From NCBI GenBank assembly GCA_943840615.1, contig CALSVI010000012.1, positions 35,224 to 99,223 of the forward strand: a DNA stretch of 64,000 bases, written 5' to 3'. The position numbers and the translations under genes are program-made. The notes beneath the pieces were generated by a model. That model saw only the letters and a list, made by a program, of their open reading frames with translations. It ran no database searches and had not been told where the DNA came from. This document shows, piece after piece, positions 38,158-47,343 of this stretch. Position 1 is the stretch's first letter, and every line of letters begins with the position of its first letter. Origin of the DNA: an uncultured Luminiphilus sp. Lineage in GTDB: Bacteria; Pseudomonadota; Gammaproteobacteria; Pseudomonadales; Halieaceae.

Positions 38158-38940
38158 TCAAGGGTCCAACCAATTGGCGAGACTCTCGGTATGGCCATCG
38201 ATACCAATGGTTTGGCCAGAGACCATGCGCCCGCCAGGCCCCGAGAGAAAGCACACCATCGCCGCAATATCTTCAGCACTGGCGAAGTCCCGCAAGGAAC
38301 TCTGACGCTGGTAAACCGTGCGGATGTCCTCGGCGCTAACCCCTCGCTCCTCGGCATCGCGTTGAATCACGCGCTCTATCCGCTCTCCTCCGACGCTCCC
38401 CGGGCAAAGCACATTGACACGGATGTTCCATGGCCCCAGCTCCATCGCCCAGGTCTGGGCAAGGCCAATGGCCGCCCACTTGGACGCGACGTAAGGGGAG
38501 CGCAACGGGCAACCATAACGGCCCGCACTAGAAGACATATTGAGGATCACGCCACTGCGCTGCAGCTTCATTAATGGGATCACGAGGCGGGTGAGATAAA
38601 AAAGACTATTGAGGTCGGTATTGATGGTCGACTGCCACGCCTCCACCTCGATCTCTTCTACGGGTTGCTGCGGTCCGGCGATACCGGCGTTATTCAGGAG
38701 CACGTCGACCCGATCGCAAGCGCCCATCAGTGAGGCAAACGCTGTCTCGACTTGCGCTGGGTGTGAGACATCACACACGACTGCAGTACCCTCGCCAAAC
38801 TCAGCCTCAAAGGCCGCAACCGCCTCGACATTAATGTCGAGTGTCAAAACCCGATAGCCCGCTGCGGCAAGGGCACGCGCGCATGACAGGCCAATCCCCG
38901 AGGCACCAGCTGAAATAATCGCTACAGGCTGATCTGTCAT
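38158..38940 (-). CDS. Short-chain dehydrogenase/reductase
   Basis: Classical SDR of 260 residues: cofactor motif IISAGASGIGLSCARALA (Ser in place of the first Gly-flanking Thr), NNAGIAG, and the catalytic Ser in NMSSSAGRYG with YVASK. The Asp after the second strand (LTLDINVEAV) favours NAD over NADP. The long segment RIERVIQRDAEERGVSAEDI gives a helical lid. It is first of three genes in an operon with the quinone reductase and double esterase. It may act on a hydroxy-acid or cyclic alcohol, unproven. Confidence 0.92.
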   Translation of the reverse strand: MTDQPVAIISAGASGIGLSCARALAAAGYRVLTLDINVEAVAAFEAEFGEGTAVVCDVSHPAQVETAFASLMGACDRVDVLLNNAGIAGPQQPVEEIEVEAWQSTINTDLNSLFYLTRLVIPLMKLQRSGVILNMSSSAGRYGCPLRSPYVASKWAAIGLAQTWAMELGPWNIRVNVLCPGSVGGERIERVIQRDAEERGVSAEDIRTVYQRQSSLRDFASAEDIAAMVCFLSGPGGRMVSGQTIGIDGHTESLANWLDP

Positions 38941-39042
38941 ACGGCGATCTCACTTCTCACACCCCCAGCTTTCAGCCGGGCGCTGGAATATTCGCTCTGA
39001 GGAGCTGCGTCACTGCCCTAGCGGGCTTTCACGCGCCCTATT

Positions 39043-40542
39043 TTATCGCGGTGGATGGTCCTCACGAAGCGTCTTCAGCAACCCCCAACCGGATAGCCAA
39101 AATGTAAACGTCAGGGGTAGCGACACCACGAGCGTCGCTGTTTGCGCTTCTTTGATACCGCCGGCATACATCAGGCCAATCGGCAGGATCGCAATCGCAA
39201 CGGCCCAAAAAACGCGGTGCCATCTCGGCGGGTCCTCAGACTCGCCGAGTGACTGGGTTGCTGATGCCGCCAGAGTATAGGAAGCGCTGTCGTAGGTGGT
39301 TGAAACGAAAATAACGGCCACAACCGCGAACACGCCAATGATCAGGCCCGACATCGGCAAAGTGTCGAGGCCTGCCACGACGGCTGCATTGCCGCCCTCG
39401 GACTGCATAATGCCGACGACGTCCAGCTCACCACTGAGCTGGAGACTCAGGCTGTGATTACCCAGCACCAAAAAGAATAGCCACACGCCAAAGGAACCAA
39501 ATAACAGCATCCCTACAACCACTTCACGGAGGGTGCGGCCTTTCGAAATTCGCGTGACAAATAATCCTACGAACGGCCCGTAGGCAATCCACCATGCCCA
39601 GTAAAAGACGGTCCAATCGCCCACGAACCCCGTGTCATCAATAGGGTCTGTCCAGAAGGTCATGGCCAGCGTGTTTTGAAACAGAAATCCGAGCGAATTC
39701 ACCGCCATTTTCAGGAGAAACAGCGTATCGCTCGCGAGCAACACCGCCACCAGGAAAAAAAGTGCCAGTCCGATATTTAGCGTGCTGAGACGCCTGATAC
39801 CTGCTTGAAGACCCATCCATACGCTAAAAGCGAACACCGCAACACAGATCGTCACGACCACCAGCTCGAGGGCAAAGTTGGCGGGCACCCCCGTCAATCG
39901 ATTGATAAAGGCGGCTATCAACGGTGTTGAAAAACCCAGTGAGCTACCCGCTCCACCGATCAATGCAACCATAAAAAAGCTGTCCATTAATCTTGCGGGC
40001 AAAGAATTCTCGCGGCCTTTCAGCCAGAAGTGGGCAGAAATACTATATTTCAGCTGAGGGATGCGACGCACATAAAACGGGTAAGCGATCGCCATTGTGG
40101 GCAAGCAGTAAAGGGCCCAGGCAACGAATCCCCAATGATGCAAACCATAAGACGATGACCAGAGATACGCATCATGAGAAAAAGGCTCGGCGCGAAACGG
40201 CGGCGCCTGAATGTAGTAAGCCCATTCGATACCGCTCCAGTACATCAGCCCCGCACCAATGCCCGCAGCAAAGAGCATGGAGATCCAACTAGCGGTGCTA
40301 AATTCGGGCGCACCGTCACCCAGTTTGATGCGGCCGTATTGGCTCATGCCGATGTACAACACCACCACTAAGGCCAGCGCACCGGTGAGAATATAGAACC
40401 AGCCAAAAGTGCCCGCGATCCAGGCATAGGCTTCCCTGAGAAGCTCAGCGCTCTGTTGCGGAAAAACCAGAAGCGGAATTGACATGCCCAGCAGTATCGA
40501 GACCGTCAGACCGAAGTTCACTCTGTCAATTTGTTGAGCCAA
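39043..40542 (-). CDS. BCCT-family quaternary-amine transporter
   Basis: Twelve-helix secondary carrier of 499 residues for betaine, carnitine, choline or DMSP. The TM3 glycine stretch is intact (MLFAAGIGAGLMYWSGIEWA) and the TM8 aromatic box reads FYWAWWIAYGPFVGLFVTRI, followed by SKGRTLREVV. FVSTTYDSASYTLAASA in TM10 is also typical. It is downstream of a TauD-type dioxygenase on the same strand (105-base gap), which suggests uptake of a gamma-butyrobetaine-like compound for hydroxylation. Unlike the BCCT gene at 24-25 kb, its frame is complete. Confidence 0.94.
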   Translation of the reverse strand: MAQQIDRVNFGLTVSILLGMSIPLLVFPQQSAELLREAYAWIAGTFGWFYILTGALALVVVLYIGMSQYGRIKLGDGAPEFSTASWISMLFAAGIGAGLMYWSGIEWAYYIQAPPFRAEPFSHDAYLWSSSYGLHHWGFVAWALYCLPTMAIAYPFYVRRIPQLKYSISAHFWLKGRENSLPARLMDSFFMVALIGGAGSSLGFSTPLIAAFINRLTGVPANFALELVVVTICVAVFAFSVWMGLQAGIRRLSTLNIGLALFFLVAVLLASDTLFLLKMAVNSLGFLFQNTLAMTFWTDPIDDTGFVGDWTVFYWAWWIAYGPFVGLFVTRISKGRTLREVVVGMLLFGSFGVWLFFLVLGNHSLSLQLSGELDVVGIMQSEGGNAAVVAGLDTLPMSGLIIGVFAVVAVIFVSTTYDSASYTLAASATQSLGESEDPPRWHRVFWAVAIAILPIGLMYAGGIKEAQTATLVVSLPLTFTFWLSGWGLLKTLREDHPPR

Positions 40543-40647
40543 AAGTACCGCGCTTTTTATTCTGTGACGACCTGCCTTCGCTAGCCAGTATACACAGCCC
40601 TATTCATCTAAGCCGACTGGTGTTCGTACGATGATATAAAGCGGCAC

Positions 40648-41622
40648 TCACCCGGGAAGTGAGTCCAAACACAGGGAAGCCAGAACGCTGCGCTGTCCTT
40701 GAAACGGCCGCCGCCCGTGCATGACCTGATAGTTGTCGATCAAGGCCACATCGCCCGACTCCCACGGCAGGTCAAATACCAGTTCGTAGGCGATTTCGAC
40801 CGCCGACTGCACGTCAGCGTCATCAAAGGCTGAGCCGTCGCCGTAGGTGACCGAGCGGGTGCTCTCATTACGCTGATCCTGCCAGCCACAGAATGCGGCA
40901 ATCAGCTGGTTGAAGAACACTTCTCTGCCCGAGGGTGACTGCCTGATAAGCGAGAGCGCGGGCGTTGTGGTGCGGATCGCATCATCTCGCAACCATTGCC
41001 ATTCATATTCCAGTGCTGCCAATCGCGCCTCGGCCGCCTCTTTGGATGCCACGTTCAGTGTCTGGCGCCAACTTCTTCCCTGCCCCGAAGAGGCGTCAGC
41101 CTCGGCGGGCATAGTGAGCGAATAGCGTGCGCCATGCTGTCTACAGCGGGCCACAAAACCCGGCAGCTGCTCTGACAGGATGTTGAGTAAGACGTCGGAT
41201 CGGCAGAGCGGCGTCGCGCCACCCGATGCAGCGGCCTGCTCACAAAAGAAGAACAGGTGGCTAGGGAAGTACGGCGTTTGGGCCATCTCGTGATGCAGAA
41301 AAATCTCTACCTTCTGAGGCGCCTCGTTGGCGGTAAAGACGCGCGGCGTGCGGTTGTGCCGCACCGCATTCGACAGCGACTCGTCATAGGGAAAATTGGG
41401 TAGGCCAAAGCCGGCCACAAAATCATCGAAGGCCTGCGCCTCCGACACCCCACAGCCACGAAACAGGATCGCGCCGTGGGCCGCCAGTTTTTCGGCGAGC
41501 ATAGGGGCCTGTTCGTTCAAGTCCTGCCGCGAAACCGGGCCTTCTATCGCCATTACGAGGGGGAAATCAGCGTCATTATGGTGCTGCTGGCCCGCAACGG
41601 GCCGCTGCTCAAACCTCAGCAT
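40648..41622 (-). CDS. TauD/TfdA-family 2OG/Fe(II) dioxygenase
   Basis: About 324 residues with the TauD fold: AAHGAILFRGCGVSEAQAF at the N-terminus, iron pair HHEMAQTPYFPSHLFFFCE (the facial triad uses His and Glu here), and the distal His in DNYQVMHGRRPFQGQR. Relatives with HxE are found in the SyrP/asparagine-oxygenase-like branch as well as TauD. It is adjacent to an intact BCCT transporter, so a quaternary or zwitterionic amine substrate is plausible. There is no DUF971 domain, so it is not a canonical gamma-butyrobetaine dioxygenase. Confidence 0.87.
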   Translation of the reverse strand: MLRFEQRPVAGQQHHNDADFPLVMAIEGPVSRQDLNEQAPMLAEKLAAHGAILFRGCGVSEAQAFDDFVAGFGLPNFPYDESLSNAVRHNRTPRVFTANEAPQKVEIFLHHEMAQTPYFPSHLFFFCEQAAASGGATPLCRSDVLLNILSEQLPGFVARCRQHGARYSLTMPAEADASSGQGRSWRQTLNVASKEAAEARLAALEYEWQWLRDDAIRTTTPALSLIRQSPSGREVFFNQLIAAFCGWQDQRNESTRSVTYGDGSAFDDADVQSAVEIAYELVFDLPWESGDVALIDNYQVMHGRRPFQGQRSVLASLCLDSLPG

Positions 41623-41682
41623 ATTGAAACCATGATAAGCACTGGTTGCCCTCTACCCTCAGCCGTCACATCAGTCATGACA

Positions 41683-42660
41683 TTAGTCATAGATGGGGAA
41701 GAAGGTGCCAAAAGCTTCCTCGCAGAAGTGCCCCGGATCGTTAAAGCGCCGGTTGCGGTTCAGGGCAGAGATCGCGCTCATTTCGGCCTCGTTCAACTCA
41801 AAATCAAATAGCAGCTGGTTTTCTTTTAATCGCTCCACTCGGCTGGTCTTGGGGATGACCGCAGTACCCCGCTGGATGCCCCAGCGCAACACCACCTGTG
41901 CCGGCGTCCGATCCACTCGCGCGGCGGCCTCCTTTACAGCCGCTTGCTCGAGCACCGATTCACCCATGTCAGCCATATTGAGCTCCAAATAAGACAGCGC
42001 ACCCAACGGCGAAAAGGCAGTTACCGCCATGTCGTACTGTGCCGATGCGCGCAACAATCGCTCTTGGGTCAGATAAGGATGCGACTCGATCTGCAGCATG
42101 GCCGGCTTGATCTGGGAGTACGCCATCAGGTCATGGAGTAGCCCAGTGTTGTAGTTACAGACACCGATTTCCTTGACCAAGCCCGCGTGCACCAGCTCTT
42201 CCATCGCCCCCCAGGTATCAGAGAGCGGCACCGCATCGGGCGCCATCACGGGATTTTCTGCAGCAGGGTCAGCAATCCACTCCGGAGGATAACGAGTGTC
42301 AAAGTCGACATACTGGAGCGCAATCGGGAAGTGAATGAGATACAGATCCAGTTCACTCAGGCGGAGGTCTTTCAACGTGCGCTCACAAGCGGCGCGAACA
42401 TGCTCAGGCCGGTGAAAGGTATTCCACAGCTTTGAGGTGATCCAGAGATCCTCACGCCTCACGAGCCCGTCAGACAGTGCCGCCTGTAGCCCTTCGCCCA
42501 CTTCGGCCTCATTGCCGTAGTCGGCCGCGCTGTCCAGGTGTCGATAACCCTCAGCAATGGCCGAACGGACCATCTCCGCGGTGTCGTCCCGGGCGATCTT
42601 CCAGAGACCTAGCCCAATGGCAGGCATCTTTCCGCTACCCACCGGTATGGTTGCTGTCAC
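41683..42660 (-). CDS. Aldo/keto reductase
   Basis: NADPH-dependent carbonyl reductase of 325 residues with the AKR tetrad: Asp and Tyr in LDSAADYGNEAEVG, Lys in DLWITSKLWNTFH and His in LYLIHFPIA. The cofactor-binding end is VIPKTSRVERLKENQ. It follows the Gfo/Idh/MocA gene by 18 bases and ends a probable three-gene operon with the SSS symporter, consistent with sugar or polyol catabolism. Confidence 0.93.
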   Translation of the reverse strand: MTATIPVGSGKMPAIGLGLWKIARDDTAEMVRSAIAEGYRHLDSAADYGNEAEVGEGLQAALSDGLVRREDLWITSKLWNTFHRPEHVRAACERTLKDLRLSELDLYLIHFPIALQYVDFDTRYPPEWIADPAAENPVMAPDAVPLSDTWGAMEELVHAGLVKEIGVCNYNTGLLHDLMAYSQIKPAMLQIESHPYLTQERLLRASAQYDMAVTAFSPLGALSYLELNMADMGESVLEQAAVKEAAARVDRTPAQVVLRWGIQRGTAVIPKTSRVERLKENQLLFDFELNEAEMSAISALNRNRRFNDPGHFCEEAFGTFFPIYD

Positions 42661-42678
42661 GCAGTTCTCTCCTTTAGT

Positions 42679-43902
42679 TCAACTATTAATTGACGCATCA
42701 AAAAAGGCCGCAATACCGTTTTCTTCACAGAACGCGCTCACATCGACCTCTCGCCCAATCCGCATCGAGTGCTGGGCAGCACTCGCCACAATCAGCGACC
42801 AGAGTGCCTGCTCGGGCGTCGCCGCGTCCACCTCCTGCCCCGCCAGCTGCAAATTAAAGGCGATATGTTCAAAAAAGGTCGCGCCATAATGACCGCTGGC
42901 TTCAATCCAGTCCGGATAGCCCACGGGCACACCGCGGTAAGCGGGATGCTCGGGTACCTCTACCAGCAGCTGCGCTGTTGAGGGGGTGTCGGGTTGAAAG
43001 CTGGCCTGTTCACTGGCCACCAAACGGCCGTGCTCGCCTACTACCACCAACTCTTCATACAGCTCCCGGCAAAACATGTTGAGCGTAAAGCTGGCCCGCA
43101 CACCATTGTCATAGTCGATGATCACCATGGCGTGGTCATCAATGTCAGATTGCTCGCCCTGCCACTCAAAATCCAGAAAGTTCACCGCCTGGTCACCGCT
43201 GGCATAAACCCGCCTAGGCCGTGACTGCGCGACGACATTGATGAGATCAAAATAATGGCAGCATTTTTCGACCAGGGTGCCGCCGCTGTTGCGATTGAAC
43301 TTGTTCCACTGATTCACCTTGTCCAAAAAGGGCGGCCGATACTCAGACATGGCAACGGTCTTGACCTGCCCGAGTGCGTTCGGTGCTGCCACTGCCTGCA
43401 GTGCCTCCACGTATTGCGCCTTGAAGCGATATTGCATCCCCAGCTGGATGACAGCGGGGTAATCCCGCGCCAGATGTACGATGTCCATGGCGTCCGCCAA
43501 GGTCGTGGCCATCGGCTTCTCGAGCAAAACAGGTTTGTGGGATGCAGCAACAGCGTGCAGGACATCCCGGTGCGTGTGGTTGGGCGTCGCAATCACAATC
43601 GCGTCTACCGCGTCATCCAGACAGGCCTCACTCAGATCGCGATAGATCGTGAGCGGCGCTTTGGTCAGTAAGCGCCAGTCGGAGCACGCCCACTCGAGGC
43701 TCCCCCCATCGGGATCGACAATGCCCTGCACGTCTGCCCAGCCTAGTAATTGAGACACGCGCAGATGCTCTCGCCCCATCATGCCCGCCCCCACTATCAG
43801 CAGGCGGGGTTTGGGCTGGCTCGTTAGGTAAGGATTCTCTGACGTGAGCGCGGCGACGCGTTCTGCGGTAGTACCTACCAAGGGAGAGGGAGACTTTGTC
43901 AC
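42679..43902 (-). CDS. Gfo/Idh/MocA-family oxidoreductase
   Basis: NAD(P)-dependent sugar/inositol dehydrogenase-like protein of 407 residues. The Rossmann motif is LLIVGAGMMGREHLRVS, the family motif is KPVLLEKPMATTL, and the catalytic His region is GTLVEKCCHYFDLIN. It starts with GTG at 43902 in a GTGA overlap with the symporter stop, showing translational coupling. Together the operon would import and oxidise a sugar-like compound; which one cannot be said. Confidence 0.92.
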   Translation of the reverse strand: MTKSPSPLVGTTAERVAALTSENPYLTSQPKPRLLIVGAGMMGREHLRVSQLLGWADVQGIVDPDGGSLEWACSDWRLLTKAPLTIYRDLSEACLDDAVDAIVIATPNHTHRDVLHAVAASHKPVLLEKPMATTLADAMDIVHLARDYPAVIQLGMQYRFKAQYVEALQAVAAPNALGQVKTVAMSEYRPPFLDKVNQWNKFNRNSGGTLVEKCCHYFDLINVVAQSRPRRVYASGDQAVNFLDFEWQGEQSDIDDHAMVIIDYDNGVRASFTLNMFCRELYEELVVVGEHGRLVASEQASFQPDTPSTAQLLVEVPEHPAYRGVPVGYPDWIEASGHYGATFFEHIAFNLQLAGQEVDAATPEQALWSLIVASAAQHSMRIGREVDVSAFCEENGIAAFFDASINS

Positions 43903-45614
43903 GCCCTGACTCCAGACTCGCTAGACAGACGGCGATGCCAACCGAACCACAACGCTACATTGAGCCCAAGCAGACCCAGCAAAACGGGCACCAAGAGATT
44001 CGAGCCATCGCCCGCCAGACCGATGGGTGAGAACACAACATAGAGCGCCACCACGCAGGACAGCAGCGTCACCGCACAGGGTTGCGCATAGGCCCAGGGC
44101 GTCAGGTCCACTTCTGCGGTCTGTCTGATGGTCGCCTCCTCTTGTCGCGGGCGCCACACGCCGATCGCGAGCATCATCGCAACTTCCAGAACAAACAGGA
44201 TCGCGTAAAGGTGCAGAAAAGTGCACCGGCACCAGAGGTCCTTGAGCACAAACTGGAACGTGCCATAGGCAACGATGTGGAAAACGATCACCACCTTGGC
44301 CGCCACCGCGGGCACCTGCCGGGTAAACAGGCCAATCACGACAATCGCGATCATCGGAATATTGTAGAAGCCCGTGAAAATACGAATGACCTGCCACAGT
44401 CCCTCGGCAGCAAACTGCAACAGCGGCGCGACCAGTAAAGAAAAGCCGGTCATCACCAGCCCCACTCGCTTGGCCACCCTCACCATCTCAGAATCAGAGA
44501 CCGCTCTGCCAACGAGCGGCTGATACACATCAATACAGAACAGCGTCGAGGCGCTGTTGATCAGTGAGTTGAAGGAACTCAGCACGGCCCCCAGCAACAC
44601 AGCGAGGAAAAAACCGGTGGCATAAACCGGCATTACGTCGCGCACCAGTTGGGGGTAGGCCAGATCAATCGATTGCAGCTCGGGTCCGTAAAGGTGATAC
44701 GCCACGACGCCGGGGATCATCATCAGCAGGGGCACCAACACCTTGAAAAAGCCCGATAGCAGCACGCCCTTTTGCCCCTCCGCAAGACTGCGCGCGGCGA
44801 GGGTCCGCTGGATCACATATTGGTTGGTGCACCAGTAGAAAAGATTGGCAAAGACCATCCCGGTAAAGAGCGTGGCAAAGGGCGTCGGGTCAGTCGGTCC
44901 GCCGATCGCATTGAGCTTGTGAGTCTCGGTGGTCAATACAATGTTAAGGCCGGCACCCACGCTCCCCTCACCCAGTGCCTGCAGGCCCAGCCAGGGCACG
45001 GCCACGCCCACGATCAGTAAGCCGACGCCGTTAAGGGTGTCCGAGACCGCCACCGCCCTCAGGCCACCGAGGATGGCGTAGGACGCTCCTAAGGCACCGA
45101 TGACCATAATGGTCAGCACCAGTGACGTGCCGTAATCCAGTTGCAGTAGCTCGGGCACGTCAAAGAGTTTGAGCACCGCGATCGAGCCGGAGTACAACAC
45201 GCTCGGAATCGTCACCAATCCATAGCCCAGCATAAAGAGGACCACGGTCATGCGACGCACACCTTCGTCGAAGCGCGCGCTGAGAAACTCCGGCAAGGTC
45301 GTGAAGGCCCCGGCGAGGTACTTGGGCAGAAAGAAAAATGCCATGAGCACGGTGGCGACCGCGGCGGTCACCTCCCAGCCCATACTACTAAGGTTGTAAC
45401 CATAGGCCGACCCATTGAGACCAATCAGCTGTTCGGCAGAAAGGTTGGTGAGTAAGAGCGAGCCGGCGATAAAGGTCGCTCCCAAACCTCGCCCAGCGAG
45501 GAAGTAGCCAGCACCCGTGTCGACCCGCCCGCGGGTCTGCCGCCAGGACACGAATGCCACCAGGCCCATAAAGCCGATACAACTCACAATCGTCAGGAGC
45601 AGATCAGCGGTCAT
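43899..45614 (-). CDS. Sodium:solute symporter (SSS family, sugar-type)
   Basis: Membrane carrier of about 571 residues with some 14 helices. SLLLTNLSAEQLIGLNGSAY in TM1-2 and LGALGASYAILGGLRAVAVSD in the core match the SGLT-like branch of the SSS family. LNAIGGPTDPTPFATLF and NLFYWCTNQYVIQRTLAARS are also typical of sugar symporters. ATG at 45614 replaces a 17-residue unsupported extension. It is first of three in the operon with Gfo/Idh and AKR, and divergent from the TetR gene, sharing the palindrome at 45722-45742. Confidence 0.93.
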   Translation of the reverse strand: MTADLLLTIVSCIGFMGLVAFVSWRQTRGRVDTGAGYFLAGRGLGATFIAGSLLLTNLSAEQLIGLNGSAYGYNLSSMGWEVTAAVATVLMAFFFLPKYLAGAFTTLPEFLSARFDEGVRRMTVVLFMLGYGLVTIPSVLYSGSIAVLKLFDVPELLQLDYGTSLVLTIMVIGALGASYAILGGLRAVAVSDTLNGVGLLIVGVAVPWLGLQALGEGSVGAGLNIVLTTETHKLNAIGGPTDPTPFATLFTGMVFANLFYWCTNQYVIQRTLAARSLAEGQKGVLLSGFFKVLVPLLMMIPGVVAYHLYGPELQSIDLAYPQLVRDVMPVYATGFFLAVLLGAVLSSFNSLINSASTLFCIDVYQPLVGRAVSDSEMVRVAKRVGLVMTGFSLLVAPLLQFAAEGLWQVIRIFTGFYNIPMIAIVVIGLFTRQVPAVAAKVVIVFHIVAYGTFQFVLKDLWCRCTFLHLYAILFVLEVAMMLAIGVWRPRQEEATIRQTAEVDLTPWAYAQPCAVTLLSCVVALYVVFSPIGLAGDGSNLLVPVLLGLLGLNVALWFGWHRRLSSESGVRA

Positions 45615-45721
45615 GTGGGGTGCGGGGCGGTCAGCATGACTGCAGGGTACGCACACACCCTGCAACCAGCAATATTGGGGCGCTATTGGAGGCCTGTGAC
45701 ACGCCCCCGGGATTACATTAC

Positions 45722-45742
45722 TATACCGTCTGGACGGTTTAT
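45722..45742. promoter_or_regulatory. TetR-type operator palindrome
   Basis: The core ACCGTC-TG-GACGGT (45725-45738) is a perfect inverted repeat with TATA-like extensions on both sides, 12 bases before the TetR start. It lies between the divergent TetR/RND operon and the SSS operon. It is well placed for autoregulation by the TetR protein and perhaps for control of the symporter. Confidence 0.7.
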
Positions 45743-45754
45743 AAATGGTGCGTC

Positions 45755-46303
45755 ATGAAATCGGAACTCACCCGCACACGCATTCGCGTCGCCGCGGCAA
45801 AAGTGATTGAGCGCGACGGTGCAGGGCACCTCACGCTGGAGAAAGTGGCGGCCGAAGCCGACCTGTCGAAGGGCGGGCTCTTGTACCACTACCCCTCCAA
45901 GGATGCGCTGTTGCAGGGGCTGCTAGAGCACCTGCTGGAGAATCGCGCTGGGTTAGTTGATGGCCTGAGTTCGGCAGAGGGTGTGAGTGACGCCACACTG
46001 CTCAATAGTCTGATCGATGCCGACTTCGACCTGCCTCAGGATGAGCGGATCATGGCGCAGGGGCTGATCGCGGCCTCGGCCGAGAACCCGGAGCTGATCG
46101 CTCCCGCCCAGCAACACGTCGAAGCCGTGTTCGCCCAATTAGGCCTCTCTAAAACCACGGCGACGCCGGCACGCACCATTTTTCTGGCCTCCCAGGGGCT
46201 CCAGTTTCTGGAGCTGCTGGGTCTGTTGTCACTCAGCACCGCCGAGCGCAACGAGATCCGCCGACACCTCAAGTCGCTGACAGAGGAGCTGGCACCATGC
46301 TGA
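45755..46303 (+). CDS. TetR/AcrR-family transcriptional repressor
   Basis: Dimeric repressor of 182 residues. The N-terminal helix-turn-helix reads LTLEKVAAEADLSKGGLLYHYPSKDALL and the C-terminal ligand domain is all helical. ATG at 45755 removes a 45-residue extension through the operator. Its stop overlaps the start of the RND adaptor gene, so it belongs to the same transcript and probably represses its own operon through the palindrome just upstream until an effector (possibly an efflux substrate) binds. Confidence 0.93.
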   Translation: MKSELTRTRIRVAAAKVIERDGAGHLTLEKVAAEADLSKGGLLYHYPSKDALLQGLLEHLLENRAGLVDGLSSAEGVSDATLLNSLIDADFDLPQDERIMAQGLIAASAENPELIAPAQQHVEAVFAQLGLSKTTATPARTIFLASQGLQFLELLGLLSLSTAERNEIRRHLKSLTEELAPC

Positions 46304-47340
46304 TGCGGGCGGCTCTGGGTTTATGTTTGATGATGGCTGGCTGCGAAGCTGATGTCAGCAAGCAGGAAGAATCGTTAGCAAGGCCCGCACGATTGATTAC
46401 CGTAGGCATTGGCAACCGCCTGGCACCTCTTCAGTTCGTGGGCAAAGTAGCCGCGGCACACACCGTGGATCTTGGTTTTGAAATCGACGGGAAATTGCAA
46501 ACGCTACCGGTGCGCGAAGGTGAAGTCGTCACTGACGGGCAGATTCTTGCGCGGCTGGACCCCGAGCGATTTGATCTGGCACTTGAGAGTGCGCGAGCTG
46601 ATCATGAATTGGCTGAAAAAACCTTGTCCCGGATCGAGTCACTCAGAGCGTCTGGCACCGTTTCTCAGGCGGAACTGGACGAAGCCATGGCTCGCGCCAA
46701 GCTCACCGGGCTCGCCGTAAAGGCCGCGCAAAGGGACCTTTTTGACACCGTTCTTCGTGCCCCGTTTGACGGCCGGGTGACCAAGAGACTCCTAGAGAAC
46801 TTTTCGCCTGTCGCACGGCTGACACCGGTCATTCGTCTTGCACCTACCGAGCGTATAGAAGTAGTGGCCGGAGTGCCTGAGCAGCTGATGGCCAACCTGA
46901 ACCCAGCAGCGCTGCAAAAGGCCGAGGTGCGCTTCAGCACTGACCCTGAGCGACTCTTTGCTGCGCGGTGGCTCGATTATGAAGGCGAAGCCAGTCGCGA
47001 TACTCAAACCTACGACGTCCGGTTTGCCCTGATAGAGACTCCTCAGTGGGCCGTGCTACCAGGTATGACCGCAACGGTCCTTTTATCGCTAGCCACTAAC
47101 GATCAGGCGGTCGTCCAAATACCAATGAGTGCCCTGCAGAGCGATGCCACGGGCAACTTCTTTGTTTGGGTGTTCGACCCGGTCAGCACCAAGGTCGCCC
47201 AGCGAACCGTCAAACTGGGCATCCCAGTTCGAGACCAAGTGCCTGTCATCGCTGGGCTTAAGATCGGCGAGCAAGTGGTGGCTGCCGGTGGCGCGTGGCT
47301 CTACGCCGGCATGAAGGTCCGGCCACTCGCGGAAGACTGA
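46297..47340 (+). CDS. RND efflux periplasmic adaptor (membrane fusion lipoprotein)
   Basis: HlyD/AcrA-like adaptor of 347 residues linking the inner-membrane pump to an outer-membrane channel. The lipobox MMAGC anchors it at Cys16. The lipoyl domain halves are EIDGKLQTLPVREGEVVTDG and FDTVLRAPFDGRVTKRLLEN, flanking a short coiled coil (about residues 90-140). It starts inside the TetR stop (ATGCTGA), and the pump gene follows by three bases. No outer-membrane factor gene is present nearby. Confidence 0.94.
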   Translation: MLMRAALGLCLMMAGCEADVSKQEESLARPARLITVGIGNRLAPLQFVGKVAAAHTVDLGFEIDGKLQTLPVREGEVVTDGQILARLDPERFDLALESARADHELAEKTLSRIESLRASGTVSQAELDEAMARAKLTGLAVKAAQRDLFDTVLRAPFDGRVTKRLLENFSPVARLTPVIRLAPTERIEVVAGVPEQLMANLNPAALQKAEVRFSTDPERLFAARWLDYEGEASRDTQTYDVRFALIETPQWAVLPGMTATVLLSLATNDQAVVQIPMSALQSDATGNFFVWVFDPVSTKVAQRTVKLGIPVRDQVPVIAGLKIGEQVVAAGGAWLYAGMKVRPLAED

Positions 47341-47343
47341 CCC

